Source: Ecdyonurus torrentis (lineage: Eukaryota > Arthropoda > Insecta > Ephemeroptera > Heptageniidae). From it: 64,000 nt of DNA. The stretch is from NCBI GenBank assembly GCA_949318235.1, contig OX439132.1, forward strand, positions 43,076,331 to 43,140,330, in the 5' to 3' direction. The stretch's first letter is position 1; every line of letters begins with the position of its first letter. Positions 1 through 13,060 of the stretch are shown here, piece after piece. The position numbers were made by a program, and so were the translations under genes. The notes beneath the pieces were generated by a model. That model was given only the letters and a program-made list of their open reading frames with translations, did not search any database and was not told the DNA's origin.

Positions 1-612
1 TTGTTTTTTGACTTATAACAATGTTGTATTATGTACAAATGATGAAAATTTAATTTAAAATATAACATTCATATATAAGGAGGAAAAAATGCAAATGAAT
101 GAGTCGTTCCGTTCTGCTGAGTTATAATCTCTTCTGAGAATGAAATTGCCAATTTCTTGTTTCTTGGAAAGTAAAATTTGTACATAGATTAGTTTACTTG
201 TATTACGTTATTTCATTTCTTGAATATTGGAAGTCGATATTAATTTATAGAATATCAAGCTATAGCTTACGATGTAGTTTTGTCGCATTTTCTACGAAAT
301 AAGAGAAGAATTCGAGTGAATCATTGTTATGTTTCGTATAGATTTTAATACATAGAATCTAATTTCAGCTATCCTTATTAATTGCAACTTCTACAGTTTG
401 GAAACAAGATATCCCCCTCATACCCTCGAAGAAATGTTATAAAATGGAGAAGGATGAAAAAAAAAAAAAAAAAATCAAATATCTGAATGTTTAGTATGAT
501 GAAGATATCGTTTTTAAGTGAATCATTTGATTTCTTTAGGGCAATATTATACTTGGTATGTTATGTACATTCTATGTAAATGAAGCGTGAGGTAGTCATG
601 CTAAAAATCGAT

Positions 613-618
<6 letters not shown>

Positions 619-671
<53 letters not shown>
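619..671. repeat. (GA)n microsatellite
   Basis: This is an uninterrupted GA tract of about 53 bases. TC-rich imperfect stretches follow at 710-780. Confidence 0.97.
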
Positions 672-673
<2 letters not shown>

Positions 674-1030
674 TCATCCAAATAGTAGCTGCATGGTCCA
701 TTGTCATTTATTTCTCTCTCTTTCTCTGCCATTGAGGAAATAGTATTCACCCTCTCTCTCTCACTCTCTCTCGCTCCTCTCGTGTATTTTTTATATCAGC
801 AGTATCATAGGGGGAGGGTGGGGGGAGTGAATATTAACTTGAATTATTGTCTTCTATAACATCGAGACCTACATTTTGATTACATCATATTCCATAGTAT
901 AAGGGCGTTGTTTTATATTTTATATAATAATATCCAAATAAAACATCATGAGATGCAGTTCAATAATAATAATATTCTGATGAATTGCTTTATATATTAT
1001 TATGTAATGTAACACTTTTTGATGTTGCAG

Positions 1031-1075
1031 GCAAACGTGATTGAAGTGCACTTTGTAATCATAGAACTAGGAGAG
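1031..1075 (+). CDS. candidate 45-nt coding microexon
   Basis: A 45-base segment lies between a good acceptor (T-rich stretch ending GATGTTGCAG at 1030) and a good donor (GAGAG/GTATGTG at 1076). Its length is a multiple of three. Only the frame starting at its first base is open, reading ANVIEVHFVIIELGE; the other two forward frames contain stops. It is richer in G+C than its surroundings. I do not recognise the peptide and no neighbouring exon of the same gene is visible, so the assignment rests on splice signals and frame alone. It could be a chance arrangement or a non-coding exon. Confidence 0.33.
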
Positions 1076-1276
1076 GTATGTGCAGAAATGTAGGGCAAAA
1101 CATTTTCTGCACACTGTACAGTATACTCCATATATAGGACAATCTGGGTTATATAATAGTAATATCACAGAGCTGCAAATAAATGTATAGAATTATGTAT
1201 ATAATCATGTAAATTAGGTTACTCTTGTGTTATTTTCAAGCTTTGAGAGAAAGACGAGAGAGAGAGAGAGAGAGAC

Positions 1277-3287
1277 TAATGTGAATAAAATAGAAAATAA
1301 ACACAAAAGTTTTGTTGTTTTACAAAAAAAGAAGAAAGACAAAATCTTGACACATTTTCAAATTCAGGGTTGTCTCTAAAAATATTTATAAATCTTTTTA
1401 ATTAAGCTACTTTATTTAAGTCTATAACATGAATAGCATTCTTAGAAAACCGCTCCTTTTTTTTTATAAACATTTTTATTAACCTCCTCATCATGATAAT
1501 TATGAACAACAATAAAGTTGTGCACACTACAAAGCTAGAGACTATATCATAGCATGTATAAACGAGAAGAGTTAGCTTATAATATTATATTCTAACTATA
1601 AAGTTGCAAACTTTTCGTATATGTGCAGTCCCCTAACATCGATATAATGTTGTGGTATCACATATACATATATAGCAATATTACAGTATGTACACCCTCT
1701 TTTTCTCACACACTACTGTATAAAGTGCTCCATAATATACTATATTCCATGTAATATCAAACTTATTTATCATGCAAATGTATAGCTTTAACTGCGTGGA
1801 ATACAGTATAACTTTTGCTAATTGAAGAGGAATACGAATGACTATTTCCGGACGTGAAAACTACTCAATAAAACGTTTTGTGTTACTTGTGTTATTATTA
1901 TTTTTATTATTGTTGTTTAGATTGAACCCTTGCGAGTACTTTATGATTTTTTTTTCTTTAGCGATGCAAAATGCAAATTAATTCTCAACTCAAGATTATA
2001 TAATTCTATATAGAATGAAACGTTATGATACTATGATATAGAATCAAGTGTCCAAGTATAATCATTAATTAAAATTCTGTCAAGTCTTCAAGGTCAGTTT
2101 AAGGTTAAAGTTGAATTTCAATCGTCTCTAGAAGTCACGTTTTCCGTTACGTTACAAATGTTAAATCTCAATTGTATGATGCATTAAGAGAAATTTAATG
2201 AAAAAGAAATTAAATCGTACATAATTTTCATATACTAATCGTAATGTTTGTAGATTTAAATAATATTTTTATTAAATTATTCTTTAAGAATGAAATGAAA
2301 AAGTAAACAATAAGAAAATGCAGCACGCTATTTCTTCACTTTTAATTTTCGAAATATAATTATTATGCCACGATGTTTAAAAAACGTGTTATGCATAAAA
2401 TTATTAACTTCGTTTTTGTTTTGTTTTTTCCCAACGTAAACAAAAAAAAGTTACAATGAAATAAACATAAACTCCCCCACTATAATGTGACTTGGTATTA
2501 CAGGTATAAATATACACAACCATTTTAATTTATACCTAATGATAAAATACATACAGTATTGTTTTTATAATTCTATTTTATTTATTATTGGGGCTTTATA
2601 AAGTAAAGCCACCGTGGATTTAAAATACACACTAATATAGCTTACAAAATTTTGCATGCAACAAAAAGTCTCTCTCTCTCTCTCTCTTCATTAAATTGAT
2701 TTTAAGTTGTATTGTTCAGTTACAAAAATTTCAGTATTACTTTTAATCCCCTCGGATGCTTTTTTTGCGGCTTAAATTTATCACCTCTCGTAAAAAAAAA
2801 AGTAAATGTATTTTTATTTCATGTTTTTCGCTCATTTTTTTCCATTGCTGTAAAATATATAATATTTTTTTACTTACGTATAAGTGTTGGTATTATAATT
2901 AACTGTGTAAAAAGTATATATTTAAAATGAAAAATTTTGTGGCACCATTATGTGGTTTTGACCATATATGCGATAGTATACAGTCGAGTATATAATGTTG
3001 TGGAATGAAATATTTTATAATGTACTTAAGTGTACATATACGCATTGTATTGCTCCGACGTGAAGTGCGCTGGGATGTAACTATACACAGATAGACGTGT
3101 GCGGTTGATCTGGGGGGTAGATAAGGACCTCAAACTCGTATCTATATTACGATGACTCAGCCGGCTCATAGCCAGGGATAAAAAAAAATCATAAAACAAA
3201 TGTTAGCTTCAAAACTTATGCCTTGTCAATATTTGGTGTCAACTATTTGACCCTTCCTTCATTTGTAACGCATTCAAACATCAACTC

Positions 3288-3321
<34 letters not shown>

Positions 3322-4075
3322 AACTATGAACATTTTTTAGACGATAGGCACTTCAGTGAAAAGATACCAAGAATAATGTTACAGTCATAGGGGCAAAATA
3401 ACTTCATTTTTGACAAAAAAAAAAAAAAAAAAAAAAAAAAAGTGTTTAGTAGAGTAAAATACATACTTTTTTCCCCCCGCATATGTAAATAGGTATCAAA
3501 ATATTACACCAAATTACAAGATCACTTAATCAATTAACATTTAGCTGGCAACAATGCCGTGAAGAAAAAAAAAAAAAAAAAAAAAAAGGCGAGAATAATT
3601 AACGTGTTGATTTCTTCACTTGAAATAATTACATGTTATTCCATCGTTAATTAATTTTCCACCTTTTTCATTTAACAAAATAAAACCCACTCTTTAAATT
3701 TTATTTATTTATATATTGAAAAGCGAAGAAACGAAATTAAATTCTTGTGTTGTACTGAATGTAAAGGAATGGAGTGATGTGCTATCGTTTTGATATTTGA
3801 ACTCTCATTAGAAACGTATCACTGAATATCGAGTGTATGTATATATATATAAAATTTAATTAAAATTGATGTGTGAGTGCAGAGCACCTATATACTCGGG
3901 ATGATTTTTTCCTCTCTCTCTCTTGATTGCTCCCTCGGGATATCTGCTCTCGCTCACTCGCTCTAATATTTCGCTCTTTTGATGATTTTTTTCTGCTCTC
4001 ATCGTCACTTTACCGCACACGCTCTCTATAAAAAAATACAATCATCACAATCATTCCTCTAGTATTATACCTTTG

Positions 4076-4079
<4 letters not shown>
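1277..4079. other. AT-rich non-coding DNA
   Basis: No credible frame is present. It contains a short (TC)n at 2669-2687, three A/T runs between 3290 and 3590, and a slightly GC-richer unique patch at about 3045-3175 (GTGCGGTTGATCTGGGG, CAGCCGGCTCATAGCC) of unknown role. Confidence 0.6.

Positions 4080-4144
<65 letters not shown>
4080..4144. repeat. (TC)n microsatellite
   Basis: This is a perfect TC tract of 65 bases; the Ser/Leu open frame over it is spurious. Confidence 0.97.
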
Positions 4145-4147
<3 letters not shown>

Positions 4148-4903
4148 TACACGTACAATCCAGCATTCACCCAGGTTGTATTCTATAGATGTAAAGCGAT
4201 CAATAAAGATTCATGTTGCAGTATATTATGTGCATTATACTCGTTCGACACTCGCTACATAAACCAATATGCTATTTTGTATTGTATTGTCGTGCATATA
4301 TTTACTCAATTCCTTTGTATATATATATATATATATACTCTAGTATAGTACACTGTATTGTAGTGTTGCAACAGCGATACCTTTGTTTATAGGAACACTT
4401 ATTTGATCGTCAAACATAAATTTGTGGGTGTATTATTTGTGGTATTGATATTTATATATATATATATGCTTCGCAATCTCTCTCTCTCTCTCTCCCTTAC
4501 TGTGGTTCTCAGCTTCTCAATTTTAACTTCATTAACATGAACCAAGCTTCATCATTGTATCAACACATTATCCTTTAAATATTTTATCAAATTTCATTTT
4601 TTGTATTTGTAAAAGAAATTCTCCAAGGAAGTTAAAGAGAATTTTCTTTATAAATTTAGAAACCTCTATTAACTTGCGTATATACGTATAAACGTGCTAA
4701 TTTCAATTTTTGTCAGTTTGGTGTATATAGTACGCACGCTGTAACGATGTAACTTTGTCAATACAAACCGAGAAGAGGGAACAATAAAAAAGTAAAAACA
4801 GATATTATGTGCGCGTTGCTTTATATAAAAAAATATATACCATTTCTTTTTAACAAGATTGTTCCGCAAGCTCCCACAATTTTTTATTAGCTTGATTTAT
4901 TAT

Positions 4904-4905
<2 letters not shown>

Positions 4906-4947
<42 letters not shown>
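4906..4947. repeat. poly-T tract (42 bases)
   Basis: This is an uninterrupted T run in non-coding DNA. Confidence 0.95.
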
Positions 4948-4950
<3 letters not shown>

Positions 4951-5962
4951 CTCCGTTTCGTCTTGTATAACAACAATATAAATATATTTTTTTGAATGGA
5001 TAGCTCATTGTAAATGAAAATTTATAGTTAATGTAAAAATATATTCTAAGTTTATGTCAGTTTTGGACATTTTTATTACTTCAAAAATCAAGTTTTTATG
5101 TTATAGACTTAAATATTTATTTTTATATATCATGTCATATCAGAAAGAATATCCGAATAATATTAATAATGATAAAAAAAATGGAATAAGTTTGTGTAGT
5201 ACAACTAACATGAGGTAAACGAGAGCGTATCTCATTATTTTCTCCGTTTCAATCTGTGTTATGTACTGTCGTGGGGGGTTGGTAAAAAAAAAACGAGGAA
5301 ATCTCGCAGTGAGGTATTTTGTAGTGACTTTGCAAGTAAGGATTGTTTGTTATATATAAAGTAGAGACGGTGCATTGATTTATGCAGAATTGTTCAGTTG
5401 TGGCTTGGCTTCACAAGAAGCAGAGCAACGTTGGAATTATAATCTGCTTTGATGGTTTTACTTCGCAATCCTCTTTCAAAGCGTATCTAAATTATTTCTT
5501 CTTTTATGGAGAATAATAAAATAAATGAGTTATATTGGTTGATATCATGTTTTTTTTAGCTAAATATATTTAAAGTTGAAGATTTTTATTGATAAAGTGT
5601 GTTCCACGTATTTCAAAGAAAGCTTTTTATGATCTAATTTTCAAGAGTAATTTCAAATGAGCGTATTATATAAAAGAAAAAAGTGCAATGGTGGACTTTT
5701 TTCAATAGTCATCATGGTATAAAAGAATAAAAATGTTTTTATGACTGCTCTTTGAAATGGCTGATTTTTTTTTTATTGAATTTGCACAAAAATTAATCCA
5801 GTAATGTTAAGAATCACTTTTTTTCCCTACTCTTTCTATAATGCTACAAAGTGTCACAAATATAGCTGAATGTGCCATTACAAAAGCTCACTTTTCTCCT
5901 ATAAGTGACAGTATAATATAATTATGCAATTGGTATAGTATATAAGAGATTTATTTCACCAT
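4948..5962. other. AT-rich non-coding DNA
   Basis: I see no gene or repeat family here. Only CTGTCGTGGGGGGTTGG near 5265 stands out in composition. Confidence 0.55.
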
Positions 5963-6302
5963 CACTTTGGCATAGACCACATAAAACAACATATGCTTTT
6001 TAATGAATAAACATGAAATGGGATCTTCAAAACTGATGACAATTTTTACCAGAATGGTAATGTAGCCCCACAAGAGAGCGTGAAATTACTGTAAAGTATG
6101 CAATTTGCGTAAAAATTCATTTTTATGACGTCAGAAACATGCAAAAATTAGTATGAAAATGTTGTACGTGTTGCATAAATCAAATTTTCTGATCACTGCT
6201 ACGTACAGTTGGGTTTTGAGACAAACTAAAGTTATTTATGTAAGTAACATCAGGTGTTTCGTGATATTAATGCTTATGCTTTTCTCTGGTCTATTCCTTT
6301 AG
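5963..6302 (-). mobile_element. MITE family B, copy 1
   Basis: This non-coding copy of about 340 bp lies inverted relative to 45022-45355. Its ends are GGCATAGACC and GGTCTATTCCTTTA. Its left flank is eroded, so the TTAA seen in the other copies is not preserved. TGACGTCA is at 6126-6133 inside the family core GTTTnTGACGTCAnAAAC. Confidence 0.82.
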
Positions 6303-6701
6303 AGTATAGTCCGTTCCCATAATACAACTTTGAAATTAGACCCGTATGTAAGTACCCAAATATTATTCAAGTATTATTTTCTATTATTAAAAGATAACAA
6401 CCAGTTATCAGATAAATATAAACAGAGAATAAATTTCGTTAATTTAAGCAATTCAATAAGATAGGGAGGATATTTATTTTCATGTAGCATGAAATAAATT
6501 CATGAGTGCAGTGTAGGATAGCACATCACTGCCGGTGTAACATAACACATAACATTTTATACCTATATGCTATATCGTTGATGTTATTTTATAAAATTGT
6601 AAATGAGTTACACTTCTCTCTTCTTTTTTTTTTAATTGATGTTTCTTTACATTTAAGATGTTCATCGTAGCATGCTAATGCGTGCAAGGCAAGGACACAA
6701 C

Positions 6702-6704
<3 letters not shown>

Positions 6705-6743
<39 letters not shown>
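6705..6743. repeat. (GA)n microsatellite
   Basis: This is a perfect GA tract of about 39 bases. Confidence 0.95.
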
Positions 6744-6747
<4 letters not shown>

Positions 6748-7439
6748 ATGCATGACTGACACAGACACTTCACATATTTACGTACATTTTTATCTGTCTG
6801 TAGTATTATGTATATGCAGCTTTTTTTTTTTTTTTAATTTTTTTTTTAGCTTTTGTATGAGCGACTTTGTCTGCATGCACATTTATACACTGTAAAAATA
6901 AGGGGTTGGTTTGTTCATTACTACCCTTTCATCTGGAGAATCAAAGCCGAATCCAACTCAAATACATATTTTTGATATTTATGTGACTAGAATTTAACAA
7001 TTAACATTTTCAAGAGTGCCAAAGATATAAACAAGTATTTAATATTGATAATCAAAACCTCATATTAAATACTGACAAAAATGAACACTAGCTAGCTTAT
7101 TTTTAACACAGTTCATTCAATCTCTGCATAATCTACATATTATATGCTATACTTCATATGTTAAAAAGCATAAATATTGCTGTATATAACAATTATTTAT
7201 GTTGTTCTTATTTTTATAGCATTATATGCTATAATGACATAAATGCAGCATAAATTACGTAATTTATAATTTCATTGTACGAAGTAAATATTTTCTGATT
7301 GATTTATGTGGATTTAGACGCAGTTTACGTATGAAATAATGTAAATTTCGACCATATAGTGTATAGAAATGGCCACTGTATGTATATAGGGGTTGAAGTG
7401 AGTTTTCTCCGTGTAGATTTCATACATACACATAGAGTG

Positions 7440-7570
7440 GAGAATACGTCTCATAATATTGATCCCCACCTCGTCCCCTGCCTGCCTGGCAGTCCGCCTG
7501 ACTCGAACTCCTCTGCATTACTTTCTTCTCTCTCTCTCTCTCTCTGTCGGGATTCATGCTTTCAATTTTA
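7440..7570. other. GC-richer unique patch
   Basis: Around CCCACCTCGTCCCCTGCCTG and GGCAGTCCGCCTGACTCG the composition jumps, ending in a short (TC)n and CTGTCGGGATTC. No frame resembling a known protein is seen. A short regulatory or untranslated segment is possible. Confidence 0.15.
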
Positions 7571-8112
7571 GCAGCCTAAAAAGAGAGAAATAAAAAAAAA
7601 TAAAGAAAACATTTTATTTACTTGACTTTATATATCCTTCCTATGAGTTTATTCCGCACTTATTTTTTTTTAAGTAGTCATAAGGGGCTACATTTTTTTT
7701 TATATATAAATATATAAAAAGAGTTGAAAATAAAAAAATAAAAAGGGTTGGTAAAAAAATGTATTAATGTAAAATAAAAATAATTTATGACGTGCAATGA
7801 CGACGTGATGTAAATTGTGTCAGACAGACGTCAGTGTGTAACGACATGACGTGGCATATTATTATTTACATTCACCCCCTTATATACTTTGTTGATATAC
7901 GTCAAATTTCAATCATATTTACATAACATTTTCATCGTATTTGCCGGAAAAATGTCTGCATGTGTATACAATATAGCTATCTTTTTTTTTTCTCTGTATT
8001 TTTGCTATGGAAAAAAAAGTGTAAGGTGTAATATCATGATGGCAGGGTTATTTATTATTGTTTTGTCTTACGTGTAACATGAAGGGTGAGATCGTATAAA
8101 AATCAATCTTCC

Positions 8113-8147
<35 letters not shown>

Positions 8148-8426
8148 AGAAGTGAGAGGATTTTCTGGACCTAATAAATGATAAAAGCTTTTTGTTTCGT
8201 CTCAACTGTGAAAAAATAGAAAATTCTGTGAAAAATTGTATCAAAACGGTTGAATCATATACGCTTTTCTCATGCGCTGCATTACAACATTTCTATTTAT
8301 AGCAAATTGTGTGTTATGATATGATCATAGCAATAAGTAAACATGTAATTATACGATCAGAAATAGTTCTTTCACCATCATGAGCATTTCACGATAACTT
8401 TTTTGTGTAATTGAAATTATAATAAC

Positions 8427-8720
8427 TATAGAACGGTTGCACTCATATTTAAGAGCGCTATTTTGTTGGTCAGGAATACATAAGCCAGCATAGAAAAGAC
8501 GTCATTTTTATTTGTTTAATAGTAAAAGAAGCTTCAAACCTCAATCAAAGGCTTATTTCTAGCTCCCAATAAGTTTGAAGAATATGAGAAAAGTTCGTCC
8601 AGTTGAAATAAACTCTTTTTACGTGAAAAACTAGGAGAAATGATGTTTCCCCTATGCTGCACAATGAATTAGGCACCACAAACATGGCGACAAAGCGCAA
8701 GCATGTGCAAGGGGTCTATA
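8427..8720 (-). mobile_element. MITE family C, copy 1
   Basis: This 294-bp copy is inverted relative to 49506 and 52777. Its ends are TATAGAACGGTTGCACTC and TGCAAGGGGTCTATA. Internal blocks are AAGAAGCTTCAAACCTCAAT, GATGTTTCCCCTATGCTG and CACCACAAACATGGCG. It is non-coding. Confidence 0.84.
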
Positions 8721-9278
8721 CAGTATATAGAAAAACTGCACTCAAATTTAATGAATGAAAAGTAAAAATAACCTTTTTTTTTATTATTATTTTCTATTTC
8801 TATTTGTGTAACCGTTGATTTAATTACAGCCGGAAACGTATATAAAAAAGTAATGACAAAATGTGCGAGCATCACCCAATGTTTCGTAATAATGGTGAAA
8901 GAGAGCTTGAACTAAAATATTCTTAAGAGGCTTAAAAATAGCCTACGACACTCAACATCGAGTTACTTGCAGAATTAGCCAAGTCTCAAGCTCGTATGAT
9001 TTTGCTTTGCTAATTCGCATATATCGAAAAAAAAATTACTCGCATCTAATTAAATAATTTCCCCAAAAATTTTACTTCCTCAGTTTGATGGGAATTGGAA
9101 CGATGGTTTATATAATTTTTATATACCTTATTGTAGTGAAAATACTGCAATATTTACGTGTATACACCTTTTTCAACTTTTTTTTTTTAAACACTCTATA
9201 TGGAAATTAGTTTTCGTAAAATAGAACAGTAATTTCCTTCATGGTTTTACTGAAATATTGCTTTTAAAAAAGAGCTGC

Positions 9279-9314
<36 letters not shown>

Positions 9315-9586
9315 AAATCAATAATCAAACGCTTTCATAATCGAGTAAAAATTATTAAAGAACTTTACTTTCAAGCCATTAGCTTAATAATGTAATATAA
9401 AACACAGGCTCACCCTTCATAATAAACACAAGAAGACTCACTAGTTAATAAAAACAGTAATAGTAATAATAATAATGAAATATTTAAATTAAACGATGTA
9501 GTAATATTAATTATGGAGGTTATAAAAGATACATTTTCAGTTTCTTACGCTTAATTTACATTTTCATTTCCCGCATGTATCTCGTG

Positions 9587-9589
<3 letters not shown>

Positions 9590-9681
<92 letters not shown>
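9590..9681. repeat. (TC)n microsatellite
   Basis: This is a perfect TC tract of about 92 bases. The Arg/Glu frame on the minus strand is an artefact of it. Confidence 0.97.
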
Positions 9682-9683
<2 letters not shown>

Positions 9684-9788
9684 AGTTTTGTGTAAAACTC
9701 AAGTAAGAAGTTTTCTCTCTGTATTTTTTGGGCTACGTCCTTCAATTACTGCTCGAGGGAAATGAGAGTATAAGACATACATTTGAAT

Positions 9789-9891
9789 GTAACGTTGGAG
9801 GAGGGTTGATGTCACAAGTAGAGACAGACACCCCTATATATAAGCTGCCTGACACGGCTTTGTCTTCTTACAATTCACCCTCCTAACGTAA
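9789..9891. repeat. imperfect inverted repeat of about 100 bp
   Basis: AACGTTGGAGGAGGGTTGA near 9791 is roughly complementary to TTCACCCTCCTAACGT near 9874. A TATA-like CTATATATAAGC lies between. It could be a small foldback element or part of a promoter. Confidence 0.35.
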
Positions 9892-10048
9892 ACAAAAAAA
9901 AAAAATATATATATATATACAGAGTATAATAATCAGTGCATGAAGTAAATATTACCAGAAATATGTTTACATAGACGTGTATAAATATTTAGTGTTTTTT
10001 TTTCTTCATCATGTAGTACCCAGGATTGAAGATAATAAATACATATAC

Positions 10049-10364
10049 TTAAAGGAATAGAACACATTGAACGAAGAACATGTCTAGTATCCTAACATAC
10101 CTAAATATCAACGTTAATTTGACCGGAGTCATTGATTTCTAATTGATTTTCCATTTAAAAAATATCATATGCATGTTTATGACGTCACAGGTTACTAGTC
10201 CACGTGCGCGGAAATAGGCAAGCTGTGACGTCATAAACATGCAGTTGATATTTTGTGAATGTAAAATAAAATAGAAATCAATGACTCCGGCTAAATCAAC
10301 GTTGATATTTAGGTATGTTAGGATACTAGACATGTTGTTTGTTCAAAGTGTTCTATGCCTTTAA
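10049..10364. mobile_element. near-perfect foldback MITE with TTAA ends (H1)
   Basis: Almost the whole 316-bp element is one palindrome. It starts TTAAAGGAATAGAACAC and ends GTGTTCTATGCCTTTAA. The two arms of about 145 bases match nearly base for base (for example TCTAGTATCCTAACATACCT on the left, its complement on the right), around a short loop near 10201. Each arm carries TGACGTCA (10180-10187 and 10226-10233) preceded by GCATGTTTA. The outer AGGnATAGA and the inner CATGTTTATGACGTCA are shared with family B, so the two families are probably related. Confidence 0.9.
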
Positions 10365-10670
10365 ACATATGTATTGAAAGAGGGTTCCAGATAAACAAGT
10401 TTTGTATAGCTTATTAAAATATTATATAGTTTTCAGAGTGTCTAAATTAATGTTTTTGGTGTGTAAATACAGTACACTCTCGTCAGCTTTAAAAAATTTA
10501 TACACAAACTTTTATCAGCTATGACTCATATTTACGTGAAGTCCATCAAAATAATAATAATTCTCAAAGTGTGAGCTATTAAATTTTTTATTTACTTAGT
10601 ATATCCACATTCGCGATATTTTGAAGAAACTTAAAACAAAATAAATACGTGGAATTGGAAGATGTTGGTG

Positions 10671-10674
<4 letters not shown>

Positions 10675-10722
<48 letters not shown>
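10675..10722. repeat. (TA)n microsatellite
   Basis: This is a perfect TA tract of about 48 bases. Confidence 0.95.
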
Positions 10723-10724
<2 letters not shown>

Positions 10725-11253
10725 AAAATAATAATGTACGGGGTGATATATTCGCAACGTTCTTTTGTTTACATTCTTATCGCGGTTTGCATTGAGAGAG
10801 CAATTTTGTACACTACACGGTAAATAATTTACAATTTCCTCGTTTTTTTTTTTTTTTATGCTTTACTTATTTTTCAAGTTTAAATACTTTTGAATTCCAA
10901 AACACTTTCCTATAACTTTGACAATGACAGTGAGATTTTTTATTTTTATGTGAAAGAGGACGAATATATTTATATATTATTTATAATCTTTTTATATCCC
11001 AGTTTAATTTTATAATTAGCGAAGCGAAGTGGAACTAGTTTATAAAATATCACACAGCAGCAGCAGTAATAATTTTGAAATGAATCATAATTATTATCAC
11101 AGTAAACATCTCTTTATCAACATCATATAGTATAATTATAATTTATATTTTCTCACGTTCAAAATCCTCTTGAGACTTTTGTTATGTTTATGCTGTACAG
11201 AGTGCACTTCTGAAATCCTTAGAACTCGACAAAGATATAAATTATAATGTAAA

Positions 11254-11256
<3 letters not shown>

Positions 11257-11303
<47 letters not shown>
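11257..11303. repeat. poly-A tract (47 bases)
   Basis: This is an uninterrupted A run; no retroelement body is recognisable beside it. Confidence 0.95.
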
Positions 11304-11305
<2 letters not shown>

Positions 11306-11645
11306 GGGCAAGTGAAATTCTTGATAACTTTTGTCTTGCAAAAAACTCATTATAAACTTACGTTTTAGAAAATTTTGCTGTTGTGGAATTTGTTATCAAT
11401 TTATTTATTCACGTGACTTTTCTATTGCAAAAAACGCGCTTTGGATCACTTTAAACATTGAAATATTTCTAACGTATAAAAATCCTCAATTATAGAAATA
11501 TCTCAACAGAAAATGAGTTCACTTTTTTTTTTTCGTGTAGTAAAATTTATACATAATCATATCCGCCCTAGAGCATTTTTTATTGACATTCGTGTAACTT
11601 GATTTTTATTACATTTTATTCTACATTCTTTGTATAATTTGAATG

Positions 11646-11680
<35 letters not shown>

Positions 11681-12284
11681 GCAGAGCACCGAGTAATCAA
11701 TTCTTTAAAAAAACAAAAAAACAAAAAACAAGAAAATAATAAAAATAATATTAAAAAAATCATTAGCAACGTTGTCATATTTTCAAGGTGATGTAATTTG
11801 TATAAAACTGTGCGACCTTGACAATCAGACGTGTACTGAACATGACTCGAACTGTACGTACGTGCAACAATCAACAAATATGCACTCAATTAACATCATT
11901 GTTTATATTATATTGATTTGTTTTTCTTAAACTCTCTTCCAAGAATTCTACTATGTATACTGGTACGCATATATACGAAGTCGTAAAATTATATTGAAAA
12001 TAATAATTTAAAATTAATGGGCAATAAATAAGAGGAAATGAACGTCTGTATAAATTCTTTATCTTATAACCAATAAGTTATATGTGATTGGAATTACACA
12101 GTAGTAAATATAAAAATAATATGATTTGCTCTCTGTATGGCTATCATAAAGAAAATAGAGTGTTTTACTTGAAGATATTGCCAGTTTTTATTTTTTTGAT
12201 TTAGAGTATGTGTATAAATTAAAAATAGTGATCTATATAGCAGTGATATTTGCAATTGCGTCTCTTTATTTTTAATATCAGTAA

Positions 12285-12390
12285 TGCTGTTCGTAAACCC
12301 TGTTCTCTGCTCCTAAAATGACGATCAACTTTGGTTATTCAAATGGGATGCGCATTTTTTGGTGCAAGAGAACAGGGTTTACGAACAACA
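12285..12390. mobile_element. about 105-bp foldback element with perfect 20-bp inverted repeats
   Basis: GTTCGTAAACCCTGTTCTCT at 12289 is followed about 80 bases later by its exact reverse complement ending at 12386. The pairing probably extends a few bases outward (TGyTG/CAACA). No clear target duplication is seen. It lies 30 bases upstream of MITE family D copy 1. Confidence 0.7.
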
Positions 12391-12418
12391 CTATAGTATA
12401 TTTATAGTATAATTATAT

Positions 12419-12524
12419 TTAAGGCGGGAGTTCAGTTACTGCGACATTTGAATAAAAAGTTGTAAAGAAAGAAAAATCTGAAATTTCACGTAGTGATAAA
12501 TTTAGGATAAGGTATCTTCAAAAA

Positions 12525-12559
<35 letters not shown>

Positions 12560-12780
12560 AAGCTCACCATGCTAGACTTAACGTTATGATTTTTTGAAGT
12601 TGTAGTTCCATAAGACCACATGTTAATTTCAATAATTATTTTCTCTCTTATCTGATAGTCATGGGTTCGGAAAATTTTATCATAGGTAGCTGTTACTGTT
12701 AACTTTCAAATGTCATCATAAAGTTTCTTTTAAAAATTTGAGATACGAGCCATATGCAATACCCTTGCGCTAAACTTTAA
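12419..12780 (+). mobile_element. MITE family D, copy 1 (TTAA ends)
   Basis: The element of about 362 bp starts TTAAGGCGGGAG and ends AACTTTAA. It is homologous along its length to 47478-47818; shared blocks include TTTTCTCTCTTATCTGAT and TTTTATCATAGGTA. An expanded A tract lies at 12529-12555. No open frame is present. Confidence 0.82.
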
Positions 12781-12892
12781 AAAAACAAACAGAAACTAAT
12801 AATACAACTTATGTAATTAATGTGCGATAATATTCCATGCTTGTATTTCAAGGACCATATTATGCGTAAGTGGGTGTACTAACACTAAAATG

Positions 12893-12990
12893 TTACTCTA
12901 TTGCCTTGTAGTAATACTATGTATGTATTCATATATGGAGACTTGATTGATGCTATACTCTATTCAAATACATGGTTTTGTCATATAGAG

Positions 12991-12993
<3 letters not shown>
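12893..12993. repeat. family G short hairpin repeat, copy 1
   Basis: TTACTCTAT at 12893-12901 pairs exactly with ATAGAGTAA at 12985-12993. The interior TATTCATATATGGAGACTT resembles 45518-45606. It abuts the (TA)n tract next to the Penelope palindrome. Confidence 0.55.
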
Positions 12994-13058
<65 letters not shown>

Positions 13059-13060
13059 AT
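12993..13060. repeat. (TA)n tract abutting the left Penelope arm
   Basis: This TA tract has a single TTT interruption near 13045. The 3' end of the left Penelope copy joins it directly. Confidence 0.93.
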
